This document shows, in pieces, positions 42,182 through 53,780 of a stretch of 64,000 nucleotides of DNA; within the stretch, counting starts at the first letter, position 1, and the number at the start of each line of letters is the position of its first letter. The stretch comes from Chionoecetes opilio (taxonomy: Eukaryota; Arthropoda; Malacostraca; Decapoda; Majidae): assembly GCA_016584305.1 (NCBI GenBank), contig JACEEZ010014051.1, forward strand, positions 205,231 to 269,230, in the 5' to 3' direction. The position numbers and the translations under genes are program-made. The notes under the pieces are model-generated. The model was not told where the DNA came from. It saw nothing but the letters and a program-made list of their open reading frames with translations, and did not search any database.

Positions 42182-44252
42182 TAACGGATGTTAATTTATG
42201 CATGGTGGAATTTCATTTTCAGAAACGAAATACATCAAGGGAAACTAATAAATTGCGCTTCTTTTAAAACCCTTCATGTAAAATTTGACTGCCGTTTAAA
42301 GGGCGAAGAGTTGAAGTGGTTCATGCTATTTTTCATCTCGTAAGGGCATTTCTTTAGTGTGTTTTACTTTTTTTTATTTGATAATTTTATGAAAAAGCTT
42401 TTCAAAATTTAAAGTAATCATATACACTGATAAACCATTCTATATGTCCGTATATTATATAATATAATAATATAATATATATATATATATATATATAATA
42501 TATATATATATATAAATCCGAGGGGCCCCTCCGACTTCGGGCCCCTTGTGAAACGGCCGATATTCGGCGACCCAGATTTACATGGTCATGTCCTAGCTAT
42601 TTTATTTTATTACGACGCACTTTTTTTAAAACCCCACGGTGGTCTTTCCTGTGACATATGAGTTCACGCTCCCCATTGACCAGATCAAGTCAAGTACCAC
42701 CCCAACACACAATCTGGCCAGTAGCTATGTAATTATCGTGAATATTATTATCGTGAATATTTTCATCGTGTGGGGGATAAAGGGGGAGAAGGAAGAGGGC
42801 AGGAGGAGAAGAAATATATAGTAAAAAGAAAAAAAGGAAGAGAGAGAGAGAGAGAGAAGAGGAGGAGAGAAGAAGAAGGAGGGGAAGGGAAAGGGAAAGG
42901 GGGAAGAGAGATAGAAGCGAGAGAAGGGAAAGGAGGAGAAGAAGAGGGGAAAAGGGAAAGGGAGAACGGAAGAGAGAGAAGAGAGAGAGACATATCGCCC
43001 GGCGTGGTAACACTAAACCGTGACTGCAGCAGAAAAAACATACGGCAAATAGACCGCAGGGAAAATCAGGTGTTAGTGATGGACCCCATCCCACGAGTGC
43101 CAGTCTGTGTCATTTTGTTTTCATCTGTATCATATTATGGGCTATAATTGCAAATTACAAAAATATCAAAAAAGGGGTGACGGCCTTGGTAAGACTAAAA
43201 AGATGCAGTACGTATGTTTTTTATCCTCCAGCCCGAAAGGCGATACCGCTGTCTGTCGTCTCTCCCTTGGCCTTGGTCGCCCCAAAAAAACGAGTAGTGA
43301 AATTTGAAACCCGCATATTTTCAGATACAAGGCAAAAAACACCTGAACCCGGACTAAAAAAATAGTCATAAATATAAACTACTGGTATCTCTTCGGGGGG
43401 CCTTTTCAAGCAGTAGTGATCTAAAATTCGTAATATTTGGCCCCGGGGACATCACTGCCGGTGGCGTCTATTGTTATCTACGGTAGACATATCTAAATTT
43501 CTGTACTTTCCAAACCTTTTGATGTATTCATGGACACCAAAAATCGGTAACTGGGGGCAAAATTTTACATCTAAAATAAAAAAAAAACAGCAAAAAATCA
43601 CCCAAAAAATTTAGCCGCGGGTCATTCTTTTAAAATCCCCCTCACTTGTCGCTCCCATTTTCCTAATACAAATTAGGGGGATACCATTCAAACCTATAAA
43701 TGTGGCCCATGAGAGCGTCTTACCTTGGGGAAGTCTAATACTACCTCCATGGTCTGTACATACCCTTGTGTTGTCATTCCCCAAAATCACCCTACATTAC
43801 AACGGCCCCCGTTTACCCCCGGTGTTTTTTTGCCCACCAGGGTATAATAACCAAAACGGGGCATTGATCTAAGAAAATGAAAAAAGCAGAGTTTTCAAAT
43901 TTTTTCATTTTAAAAGGGGAGGAAAGCATCTAATCGCTTATTACAAGGAGATACCCCGTCCGTTTTTTTTGCGCCCAAAAAGTTCGCCAAATCACTGATT
44001 TTTTTATACAAATTTTTCCCGCTGACACTTTTTTTTGCAGTCATTTTACTCATTTTTTTTTTGGTTCCTAGGTTCAGTTACATATCAATATTTATATTCA
44101 TTTCTTATTAAAATGTAAAAATTTTTTTTTACTACATGGGTATTCAAAATGTTACCCCTTATTTTTTAAGAAAAAAAACACCAAAAAAAGATAGCGGTCC
44201 GAATGAACCGGCCGTTGGAAGGCCCGGGTTTTCCCCCCGGTGGCCCCTATCT
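42182..44252. other. No recognisable gene; low-quality sequence with GA and TA tracts
   Basis: TA tract at about 42470-42512 and GA/GGA-rich tract at about 42780-42995. Dispersed-repeat scraps (ttatctacggtagaca) lie near 43475. Homopolymers look inflated after 43500. Confidence 0.45.
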
Positions 44253-44400
44253 AAGTGAGCCTGGTAATGTATTACCAGATGTTGGAATGGTTGCCTGTAT
44301 ACCCGGGGTTTGCCCTGGTTCGATTTTCCATCCTAAGCTTAGTGCATAGCTCTGTCGGGACCCAAAAAAATAGGCTTTTCATATTTCAAACCTCAGTACA
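44253..44400 (+). mobile_element. DIRS right-terminal sequence (end of copy 1 or solo piece)
   Basis: It matches 56760-56910 in the same orientation: agcctggtaatgtattacca, ggttgcctgtataccc, agcttagtgca, gggacccaaaaaaataggct. Confidence 0.7.
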
Positions 44401-44545
44401 CGTCGGACCGCCGTGGTGCAACATAAAACCGCTGTCCGAAAATGACTTCTGGTGAGGGCTGCATGTGCACCATAATAATACAAAAAACCCCTTTTCATGC
44501 CGGGTTTCGGGCTCGGGGATTTGATTAAATCGCGTTTTTAAACCC

Positions 44546-44576
<31 letters not shown>

Positions 44577-44579
44577 ACT

Positions 44580-45144
44580 CCCTCCCTCCTCCCAAATTTG
44601 CTTGCTCTCTACAGGGGCCTTACCCGCCCATGTAGGGTATGTCTCACATTTTTGGGGAGGATCCCTCATCAGCTCCCCAAAACAGGGTTGGTCAAAAGCT
44701 TTCGTCCATCAACCTTCTCCAGACTACTGTTTTCAATCTTTAAATCACCGTCGCAATGTTGCTTCTCTTGTCTCTTCTACCGTTACTTTCAGCTCATGCT
44801 CTTCTAAACTTGCTAACTGCAGCCTCCCCCACTCCCGCGGCCTCACTGCGCAAACTTTCTACTCATTCTCATCCCTTTTTGTCTCTTCCTAATGCAAGAG
44901 TTAACAGTATCTTTCTCTTTCATCCCTTTCACTGGAAACTCTGGAACTCTCTTCCGTTTCTTTTTTTTCCACTTTCCTATGATTTAAAATCTTTTCAAAA
45001 GAAGAGTAAAAAACACCTCCCAACAAATTGGCCTACCCCTCTGTTTTTTTTTTATTCTCTTACTGTCTTCTTTTAGGGACTGGCGACGAAGGGGGTTTTG
45101 TGTTACCCTTTTTTTTTTTGTTGGCCTTGGCCAGTTCCTTGTGA

Positions 45145-45230
<86 letters not shown>
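44580..45230 (+). pseudogene. LINE 3' end with an A83 tail
   Basis: The frames give YVSHFWGGSLISSPKQGWSK, CFQSLNHRRNVASLVSS and FHWKLWNSLPFLFFPLSYDL, typical of the C-terminus of a Jockey-like LINE. A 'ggccttggccagttcctt' 3' UTR and an uninterrupted A run at 45148-45230 follow. The 10765-11060 copy is the same family. The long A tail suggests a recent insertion, although its length may be inflated. Confidence 0.7.
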
Positions 45231-45233
<3 letters not shown>

Positions 45234-45424
45234 TAAATAAAAGACTAATGTCATGCTCGCGGATTTACGATACTCGGGGGTTTCCCCCTGTTCCCTAACC
45301 CCCCACATAAAGGGTTTTTATTGTACCTATATATAATACGTCATACTATATTTTAAAAAACATCTTATAATCCCTATATTACAAAAATACAATTATAACG
45401 GGTTTTACATTAGTCATTATGTGG

Positions 45425-45635
45425 CCGAGCAGGGCGGGGCCCCCCGGGATGGCCCCACACACACGCGGGGCGGCAGGCCGCGCCGGACGGGAATTTTCAA
45501 GCGCGACTGATTTTCACCGGCCGCTGCGACAGGCCCCGCCGGTGTAAAACACCCCCACAACCCCACCGGCCGCCTCTAGCCACGCCCCTTTTCTCGCCGG
45601 ACAGGCCCGCCGGTGTGTGTGTGGCCGCTTTTCTG
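45425..45635. mobile_element. Short GC-rich inverted-repeat element
   Basis: The left part (gtggcc...cacacacgcgggg cggcaggccgcgccgg) and the right part (ccggacaggcccgccgg tgtgtgtgtggcc) are inverted relatives. A related piece is at 40388-40490. Non-coding MITE-like. Confidence 0.55.
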
Positions 45636-46125
45636 TCCCCTTTTCACGAGGGTAAGATGAGTCCTAAAAGCTTCCTTTGTATCTTCTTAGCCCCGGGATC
45701 ACTAAGTCGGTCTTAGGACGCTAAAGGGTGTGTTTAGAGCCCCTTTTGAAAATGCCCACCCTAAACTTAAAATCGGCCATGGGCAAATAAGGTCAGCACT
45801 CAGTAAAATCTCCAAAGAGGTTTTGAGGACATTAAGTATATACGTAGAGCCAACTTTTGGGTCAGCTTTCCCGGGGGGCCCTGTTCTAAAATTTTTCCTA
45901 GGTTTGCAAGGTCGCCCCCTCGGTTTTTTTTTTGTCATTTTTTTCTTTTTACCCTAATATGCACAGATAAGACACAAAAGAACCCAAATTTCCGATAGAC
46001 CCTTCAACTTTCCTGAAATCATGGATGTACAATTACTATTAACGCCCCCACACTCCCGTAAATAACAAAGAAACGTAGAACTGGCGACTTTCCTGTTATC
46101 TACGGTAAATAAGGTTGTTGTTTTT
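45636..46125. other. No recognisable gene
   Basis: 46010-46110 is a reversed copy of the 'catccatgattt ... aagtcgcca' dispersed repeat. The remainder is unassigned. Confidence 0.4.
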
Positions 46126-46530
46126 TTAGTTAGGTAAAGGTTAGGTTAGGTTTGGTATGGTTAGGTTTTGGTTTTGGTTAGGTATAGGGAAGGTTAGGTT
46201 TGGGGTTTGGTAGGTTTTGGTTAGGTTAGTTGGTTGGGTTAGGTTAGGTAAAGGTAAAGGGTTGGGTAAAAGGTATAGGGAAAAGGTTAGGTTGGGAAAG
46301 GTTATTTGGTTTGGTTTGGTTGGGTTTGGTTAGGGATGGTATAGGTATAGGGAAAAGGTTAGGTTAGGTTTAGGTTTAGGGTTGGTATGGGTTAGGTTAG
46401 GTATAGGTAAAAGGTTAGGGTTTGGTTGGTTGGGTTGGTTGGTTGGTTGGTAAGGGTTAGGTTGGTTAGGTATGGGTTGGTTAGGGATAGGTAAAGGTTT
46501 GTTAGGGTTTGGTTAGGTTGGGTTTAGGTT
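46126..46530 (+). repeat. Degenerate TTAGG-type array (G-rich strand)
   Basis: About 400 bp of ggttaggtta, ggtatagg and ggtttgg variants. TTAGG is the ancestral arthropod telomere unit, but homogeneity here is low and some units carry extra G or T. Confidence 0.75.
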
Positions 46531-46914
46531 CTTTTTTTTCGTTTTTTTTTTTTTATCTTTTTTAAAAACAAAAAACAAAAAAAAAATTTCGGGCAGAAAC
46601 GGTTAGCCATTCATTTGGGAAAAACATAAAAAACACCCGAAAAACTAAGGCGCTCAGAAAATCGTTTTTGGGTTTGGGGGAAACTATAAAATTGACCACA
46701 AAAAGTTTTTGTCACCAAGGGGAAATTCGGTGTTCATCTGGAATAATACCAAAAAAACCAAAAGGGGAATTATTGGGGGAGAGTTTCACGGTCGTTTTCA
46801 AGACACCAATTACTTTTTCTTGGCCTACAAAAGGTGCTTTTTTAATGGGGGTATTTTTTTTTGCGCAAACCAAAAAAAAAAAAGAAAAAAAAATTGAAAC
46901 TTAAACCCAACCTT
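46531..46914. other. Foldback and dispersed-repeat sequence between oppositely oriented telomere-like tracts
   Basis: It contains 'cagaaacggttagcca' and 'aattcggtgttcatctgga' (foldback family of 31979-32299) and 'gtcgttttcaagacacc' (family of 29070-29405). Non-coding. Confidence 0.5.
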
Positions 46915-47010
46915 ATGTTTTAACCCAACCTAACCTAACCTAACCTAACTAACCTACCTAACCCAACCCCAAACCAACCTTTCAGGTTTTAAAGAAACCT
47001 AACCTAACCC
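46915..47010 (-). repeat. Degenerate CCTAA-type array (C-rich strand)
   Basis: Run of cctaacctaaccta, with cctacc and ccaaacc variants, in inverted orientation relative to 46126-46530. Confidence 0.75.
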
Positions 47011-48299
47011 TTAAACCACAAAATATTATTTTTTTTTTTTTTTTTTATTAGCGCAAATAGAGTAGGGGGTACATATACTGAGCCAAAAAAAAAAATTTAA
47101 TTCGTGGTAGTAAGGGCTGTAGCGTACGTGAAACTCTCCTCCTATTACCCAAAAAGCACCTGGCTAGTAGGCCAAAAAAAACTATCGGTGTCTCTGAAAA
47201 AGACCGCGCAGTCCTCGTCCATTTTAACCCCTGATAACCCCCCCCCCGAAAAATACCAATAATACCGAAAAACACCCCTTATACGTAAGGAAAAATTTTA
47301 AGAGTTGTGTCTCAGAAAATGACCGGGGCAGTCCCGTCCATTTTACCAAAATTTACCCACGAGATAAACTTGTATGTGCATGCCTCTTCAGTGGCACATA
47401 CAATCTGTTTGGGGTGCTACCATGCCTTAAAATTTTTTTGGCGCCCCCGGCGAATTAGTGCAGTGGGGACTGTATGTTTATTGGGGGGTAGGGGGTTTCA
47501 GAAACCTTTCCCTTTCCCCCCTTCCCCACCCGAAAAAAGGCTCATTTCGCCCTGATCAGCGGTCCACAGCGGGCTGCTGCCTCATAAAACAACCACACAG
47601 CTGTACCCACCCTGTCCAACCCGCAACGTCGGGGCAACCCTAGTGGAGGTCAAAGGCAACAAAGACCAAGGTTTGGGGTCACGCCCCCACGCCACTCGTC
47701 CTTGATCTTGATGTTACAGGAGGGCCTTTTTTTCCTAGGGCCCCTTTAAACCGGCTGCTCCTGTATCTTTTTCTTGTTCTTGTTTTAGGGGTGTAGAGTC
47801 CCCTTTCTATTTCTCATATACCACATTCTTTCCAAAAATCTTTCACTGTCTCAATCCCCCGTCCCCTTTTTCCCCACCACCCAGTCCCCGCAGTAATAAC
47901 CCTTCTCTTCCTGTCCTTTCAACCACCTCGTTCATGTCACCTCCCATTTCCCCGTCCAACCCCACGCATCATTTCCTTCTTTTCCCCGCTATACTCTCAC
48001 ATTTAGTATCACATGTTCCACTTTTCATCCTCACCCATGTCACACATCAGGGCAGACTCGAAAAATTAAAGGGGGCGGTGTTTTGCTTAACTAATTCCTC
48101 TATTGTACAACCCGGAAGTCGCGGGGGGTTCTGGTACAGATATGGGAGTGGCGCTACGGTTCCCTATGGGCTTCGATAGCTGATTGGCTGAGCGGTACAA
48201 TTACGTCACAGCCTCGCCAGCGAACACATAGTATTTTTCAAAAAGTTTCAGCCAATCACAAGGCTTCCACGCTCTCACTGTGTTTATAACAAATTTATC
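47011..48299. other. No recognisable gene; low-quality sequence
   Basis: 47130-47345 has reversed 'aatggacgaggactgcgcgg' repeats. 47385-47410 matches one arm of the 31391 hairpin. 47900-48200 is unassigned. No coding domain. Confidence 0.4.
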
Positions 48300-48850
48300 A
48301 TCCACCCAAAATGCTCCACCCTTCTCCCCCCTCCTCCTCCTCCACCCCTAGCTTTCCTCCCCTCTTCCCCCTCCTAACCTTTTTTTATAGCAGCCGGGAG
48401 CCCCTTTTTTAGCATAGCGCAGAATAAAAAAATAACGGTGTTTTTGTCGTCCCAAACATCGTCTTATTAGTACGAAGACCCTCCATAACACTTTCTGAAA
48501 TTTTGTTACACGGCTTATATTTATTACTGCTGCCACCACCATACCATCACCCCTGCCACCACTACAACTACCACCAACTGCTATAAGAAAAAGGGACTTC
48601 TTCTTTTTTTCCTCCTCCTCCTCCACCTCCTACTTCTCCCTCCCTTCTCCTCCCCCCTTCCTCCCCCCCAACCCCTTCCACAGCAGCCGGGAGCAGTTTT
48701 TCGTAGCCGCAAGCAATAGGCAGAGAAGCAGCGTAAAAAAATAAACCNGGGGAATTAGAAGCTTTTCATTCACCTCAGCGCCATCTATTGAGTGGAATTA
48801 AAGCATTTTATTCACCTCAGAGCCATGCATTTTATTGAGTGGAATTAGAA
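48300..48850. repeat. Pyrimidine-rich tracts and short direct duplications
   Basis: Two CTCCTCC-rich runs (48325-48370; 48600-48680), each followed by 'agcagccgggagc'. A pogo-like fragment (gtttttgtcgtcc...catcgtctt) lies at about 48440-48500. A roughly 45-bp duplication (attcacctcagcgccat / attcacctcagagccat) sits at about 48768-48850. An N occurs at 48748. Confidence 0.6.
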
Positions 48851-48852
48851 AT

Positions 48853-48855
48853 GGA

Positions 48856-48890
<35 letters not shown>

Positions 48891-49110
48891 CAAGAGGAAT
48901 AGAGGAAGCGTGAGGTGGTGAGAGTGAAGAAAGAGGTGCAGATTGAGATGAAGGAGGAGGAGGAAGAGGAAGACAAAGAGGAACTGCAAGATATAAAACA
49001 GGATCAAAGAGTATGGGATGAAAATAAAGAGGAGGAGAGGAGGAGGAGGAAAGGAGGGAGGAGGGGGGAGGAGAGGAGGAGGAGGAGGAGGAGGAGGACC
49101 ATTTTATTAT
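48853..49110. repeat. (CA)n followed by a GA/GGA-rich tract
   Basis: CA repeat at 48855-48893, then purine-rich sequence with (GGA)n at about 49028-49098. The Glu/Lys/Arg-rich open frame through it is compositional. Confidence 0.85.
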
Positions 49111-49237
49111 TTATTCTTTCTAAAATTATGCGTTGTCTACATGTCTCATAACTCCTAAAACCCCCCCCTCTCTCTCTCTCTCCCCTCTCTTTTCTCTCTC
49201 TTCTCTCTCTCTCTCTCTCTCCCCCCCTCTTTTTCCC

Positions 49238-49268
<31 letters not shown>

Positions 49269-49377
49269 TCTCCTCCTCTCTTCTCTCCTCTCTCTCCTCT
49301 CTCCGCAGGATATTCTACGTTCAACAACTTACATTTCCTCTGGTCTTTAGCGAACTTTCCAAGAAGGGACTGAAACG
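49111..49377. repeat. (CT)n-rich tract
   Basis: TCTCTC/CCTCTC sequence at about 49165-49305, oriented opposite to the GA tract before it. Confidence 0.85.
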
Positions 49378-49631
49378 ATACACACAACACACACACACAA
49401 AACACTGAAACCACACACACACACAAAACACCACACCACACAACACATACACACACAAACACACACACACATACACAAACAAACAAACAAACAAACACAC
49501 ACACACTGTAACACACACACACATACACACACAAACACACACACATACACACAGAAACAAACAAACAAACAAACACACACACACACTGTAACACACACAC
49601 ACATACACACACAAACACACACATACACAAA

Positions 49632-49666
<35 letters not shown>

Positions 49667-49767
49667 TAACACACACACACATACACACACATACACACAA
49701 ACAAACAAACAAACAAACAAACAAACAAACAAACAAACAAACACACACACACACACACACACACACA
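49378..49767. repeat. Compound (CA)n/(CAAA)n/CTGTAA array
   Basis: ACACAC and CAAACAAA blocks punctuated by 'cacactgtaacacac' four times, so a higher-order period of about 55-100 bp is present. Confidence 0.9.
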
Positions 49768-50218
49768 TAACAAGTAACCTAGTGGATTTAGGAAACGGAT
49801 ATGGAGCACACTACTTCTTTGAGTCACACACGGTCACGCCCGAAGACCTCAAGACGTGCCCTGCCACTCCTTACTTCCGACGCAGGGATGAGGACACGCT
49901 GAGAGGACACCTGATGCCCGCTCATCTATTGCTGTTTTTATGTATATGTATATATGTTTGTTTTGTTTTTCTTATGTTAAACTGTAATAGATTTAAATAC
50001 TGGGTTTTTTTTAATGATTGGCCCTCGCTCGTGTGTTGTCTTGATTGTCTTGATTTTATTTCTATTTCATGCTGCGAAGTTAGCCTCAGCAAATGACCGG
50101 ATCCTTTTGGTAGAGCAGTGTTTCACCTCTTTCATTAGATGTAGTAAGCCCCCAATGTTTCAAGATCCTACTGTATACACGCCCCTGGTGAACCATATTA
50201 TCAGGTAAACATAGGCGT
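49768..50218. other. No recognisable gene
   Basis: Spacer before the full DIRS copy. A 104-residue plus frame (49782-50096) ends in hydrophobic residues but shows no family motif. Confidence 0.4.
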
Positions 50219-50430
50219 AATTTTAGGTCCCCTTAGAGCTAGTGCACTAAGCTATAGGATAGGAAAGATCGCTACCCAGGGCAAACCCTGGGTATACAGG
50301 CAACCATTCCAACATCTGGTAATACATTACCAGGCTACACTTAGATAATCTGAAAAAGAAACATACGTCTGGGCAACGCCGTGCCATTGACCGGGGGCCG
50401 GCTTCGCCAGCCTATCGGAGCCATCATTCT
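50219..50430 (+). repeat. DIRS left inverted terminal repeat
   Basis: It starts attttaggtccccttagagc and runs through ctgggtatacaggcaacc and gaaaaagaaacatacgtctg. It is complementary over about 200 bp to 56680-56890. Confidence 0.85.
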
Positions 50431-50497
50431 TCTTTTTGCCTTCATCACGTCAACACCTGCTCTCCTATAAACACGTTTTTGTTTGTATTCAGGCCAT

Positions 50498-50500
50498 ATG
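50498..50500 (+). CDS. Predicted exon 1 of DIRS ORF1 (start codon only)
   Basis: ATG is followed immediately by a consensus donor GTAAGC. Splicing to the acceptor at 51509 would read ATG-CGG-ATC-AAT-TGT in frame. The same arrangement is in copy 1 (40778-40780). This is an inference from splice consensus and conservation in both copies. Confidence 0.5.
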
Positions 50501-51509
50501 GTAAGCACCTGCTTTTTTTTTCGTGTTTACGTGGGTGTGTGTGAAGTTTTTACCCATTCATGCTTCGTATTCCTTCTGTAAGGGTTTTTTAGGGGGATGA
50601 GTGTAAGTTTATTCTTTACCCTGGCCGGGGCCAGCTGTGTCTTAAATATTTTCGGCTGGTGTCTGTGTCTGTGTCTGTGGTGTTAAGCTACGCCCCAAGG
50701 GCGCGGCTTTCACCCTTTCTCCCCTGGGCATTTTTTTCACCGCCAGGGCGTCCCGGGCCTGACACCTGGTCTGCCACGTTAAGCTGAGAGGGGGGGATGG
50801 TTACGTAGTTCTCCAGCCACGCCCCCCCCCCGGCCCGGTCCTCCCATAGGCCGGTGCGGGGGGGGGGGGTTCGGTGGTTTCCTGTCTGCCACGTGTAACT
50901 GAGATGGGCGGATGGTTACGTAGTTCTCCCAGCCACGCCCCTCCCCCCTGGCCGGCCCTCCCATAGGCCGGTGCGGGGGGTTTCGGTGGTTTTCCTGTCT
51001 GCCACGTGTAAGCTGAGATGGGCGGAGGGTTACGTAGTTCTCCCAGCCACGCCCCTCCCCCCTGGCCGGCCCTCCCATAGGCCGGTGCGGGGGTGGTTTC
51101 GGTAGTTCCTGGTCTGCCACGTGTAAGCTGAGATGGGCGGATGGTTACGTAGTTCTCCCAGCCACGCCCCCCCCCCCGCCGGACCCTCCCATGGGCTCGT
51201 GGGGGGGGTTTGGGTCCCGGGTCTGCCACGCCCCTGGCCTGCCACGTGTACGCTGAGAGGGGGCGGATGGTTCCCGGTGGGCTTTTGCGGGTCCCCAAAC
51301 CTTCCCCGCTCCCTCGCCCGGACCCCCCCATGGGCCGGGTAGGGAGTTGAGCGGTCCCTGGCTGCCACGTCGACCCCCCCCCCCCTCCCCGACCATCCAC
51401 TTACCTGGGGGTCGGGGCAGTGCGTGTGGCGATGCAGGTGGGGGTTTTGGGGGCTTTTCGTGTTGCGTCTAGTCCCTTTCCCCCTCACTGTTTTACCCTT
51501 CTTTTCCAG
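50501..51509 (+). other. Predicted ORF1 intron containing a minisatellite
   Basis: Donor GTAAGC at 50501; pyrimidine tract and acceptor ccttcttttccag ending at 51509. Length is about 1.0 kb here and about 0.77 kb in copy 1 (40781-41545), the difference being repeat number. Confidence 0.5.
50766..51370 (+). repeat. Tandem repeat in the DIRS intron, about 5 units of 110-120 bp
   Basis: Each unit has cctg(g)tctgccacgtgtaa, gatgggcggatggttacgta and gttctcccagccacgccc. Minus-strand Gly/Pro-rich frames across it are by-products of the period. Confidence 0.85.
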
Positions 51510-52800
51510 CGGATCAATTGTGAGGCCCAGGGCTGCTCGGTGTCTTTTAGGTCCCGAGGCCACCAGTTCTGCTCCTCGCACGCCCCGTGCCTTCTGTCGG
51601 ACCTTTTTTCGTCCCGCCGATTGCCCGGTATGCTGTGGATGGCTGCGGCTCATCCTCCGGAGGGGGGTGTCCCCGCTTTACGGGCGAGGGCCTATGCTGA
51701 CCTCAAGGAGTGGTGGTCGAAGGCTTTGAAGTCTCGCCAACGCAGCCAATTCCCGTCTGTCCTGGGCGGACCGGTCTCTGGGTTCTCGGCTGGGCCCTCG
51801 CCAAGTCGTCCATCTCCTCCTCGCCCTCGCACCTCCCGACCCCCTGGCCTCTGCTTCCATAGCTTCGGCCGTCATCGTGCTGACGGGGGAGCAAGATCGG
51901 GCGGTCTCCTCAGTCCCTCACCATGACCGCGACTCCCAGGTCCGAGGCCCTTGCCTGCTGGGTCTGGGGCTCCTACGGCGGTCAGGCGTCTCCTGGGCCT
52001 TCCCCACCCTCACCTCCTGTACCTCCGGGGTTGTCCCCTTGGATGTCTTCAGTGAACTCCTTCATGCAAGATGAGGGCCACTTAACTTCTGGGTCCCATT
52101 CTCCGACTCCGAGGCGCCCGCAGGTCCCCATCGCCTGCTTCACTCTCACCGGGCCTCCTTCTGAGTCTATGGTAGTCGAGATGACTACCTGGTGTGCTCC
52201 GACGGGGGAAGAGGATGCTGCCCAAACCCTGCCCAAGCGACGACGGTTCGGGGACTTCCGCCCCCTGGCTTCCTGTCCACCGGCCCTTCCTCCGCCTTTT
52301 CTTCTGAGGTGCCTTCTAGGTCCCATTTCCCCTCGTCCCGCTGGGGAGGATGCCTTGGGCCCTCCCTCCTTCTTCCTCCGTCCTGTTTACCTGGGCACCG
52401 ATGCCACCGTCGATTGCTTGTGAGACGGTTTTGAGGGGCGGCTTGTTGCCATCGGTCGTCTGGGAGGACGGCTCCTGGGGCCCAGTTCCGGACTTGGAGG
52501 TGGGGTCGTTTCCCGGGTGGACGGGGACAGGAGTCCTTCCTCAAACCGCCGGAATTCCTTTCTCTCGCCTGAACGCTCCCTCGAAGCAGCCTGCGGTTTC
52601 TTCGGCGGCCGCTTTCGATGCTCTGGCCTCCTTACTGGCTGAGCCTAGTTTGGTCAGGGAGGCTTCCCGTGCGTGGAGGGAAGCCAGGATGCCAGGTGGC
52701 TTTTCTCTCGGAGGCCAAGCCCGGGTTTTGCCCTGGATGAAGGCCGGGCCTGGGACCCTGCCGAAGTGTGGAGAGCGGGTACCACCAGTGTAAACCCGGG
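51510..52800 (+). pseudogene. DIRS ORF1 (gag-like), frameshifted
   Basis: After the predicted acceptor: RINCEAQGCSVSFRSRGHQF then CSSHAPC, a Cys-rich start that may bind zinc. Next come YADLKEWWSKALKSRQRSQF and a Ser/Pro-rich linker. Frames shift near 51920 and 52350. The last part contains SSAAAFDALASLLAEPSLVR and ends before 52800. The function is presumed to be a nucleic-acid-binding structural protein by position; sequence alone does not prove it. Confidence 0.6.
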
Positions 52801-53780
52801 GGGTCCTTCTCAGTCCTTTGGCCCGACCCGGGTTCTCCCTGCCTCTGGTGGCTTTCCACGTGTGATTGCTGATTTCCTCCGGGTGTCCCTTTTTTTTCTG
52901 TCAAGGACCTCCCGTGGCGGGCGCAACCGGTGAAGGAGGAGATTTTTCGCCGAGACTTTCAGGAGCGGCAACACGCCTCCCTGTTGACCTCTTCTGTTGC
53001 CTTCTTCAGTCAGCTGGCGGGGTGGCTCTCCTCCCTCGCCGTGGATCACTCCCTTTTCTCTTCCCGGCCTCCCGGTCGGATGTCTGTCGGGCTTTGTCGA
53101 CCGCCTGTGATGCATTCGGCGCCTCCCTCCTCCCGACCCGGGCCGCCCTGCCATTGACAGGGCCGTCACTGCCCGCTTGGCTCTCGGCGCGAGGCTTTTC
53201 GGGGCCTGCCGGAGCGACTCACAGCAGATTCTCCGGATTAGTCCCTTCGATTCGGAGGTCTTTCGGAGCCCTCCTTGCAGCAGTGTCCTCGCCTCAATCC
53301 CCCCCACCGTCACTCTGGTGTCTTCTCCGGCCCCCAGACCGTCTCGGGCCGGGGGTTCCGGGAGGGGGTCCGGCAGTGTTCGTCGGGGCTCTTCTCGTCG
53401 GGAGGGGCAGTCCAGGAGTGCTCACCCCCGTGTGGATGGCCCCCGGTCCTCGTCGTCCCAGTCGGGGTGGGCCTTCCGGATTCAGGGGCTCTGGGTCTCG
53501 GGCCTTTCGCTCGGGGCCCGCTACTGTCCACAAGCCTTCCTCCAAAGGGGCGCTCTCGCTTCTGAGCCTCCCTTCCAGGGCCTCTTGTCCGGGTTTCGGG
53601 GAGCCTGGCCGCAGAGAGGTTGGGCCGCCAGGGTGGTTCGAAACGGTCTTTCTTGGCCCTGGATTGCCCTACCGCCCCTTCGGCGACCTCCTTCTTGGAC
53701 GCCGGTCCCCCCAGTGCTCGCCGCCCACGTGTCGGACATGCACTCCTCGGGTAGTGGAGAAGGCGCGGGGGAAAGGTCTT
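52801..53780 (+). other. Linker between DIRS ORF1 and reverse transcriptase, heavily frameshifted
   Basis: It contains VKEEIFRRDFQERQHASLLT near 52930 and an RSDSQQILR-like segment near 53210, then Ser/Arg/Gly/Pro-rich sequence. It probably holds the C-terminus of ORF1 and the start of the polymerase ORF, but the boundary cannot be set. Confidence 0.5.

Noticed and set aside
48915..49151. Glu/Lys/Arg-rich frame resembling a charged nuclear protein
   Set aside because: Encoded by a GA/GGA tract that is clearly a simple repeat.
49004..49827. Long Cys/Val-rich minus-strand frames
   Set aside because: Translation of the (CA)n/(CAAA)n microsatellite. Composition only, no protein family.
50801..51653. 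Gly/Arg/Pro-rich minus frames resembling a collagen-like protein, also at 40917-41334 and 41183-41896
   Set aside because: They lie antisense to the DIRS intron repeat and ORF1, are periodic with the 110-120 bp unit and have no support on their own strand.
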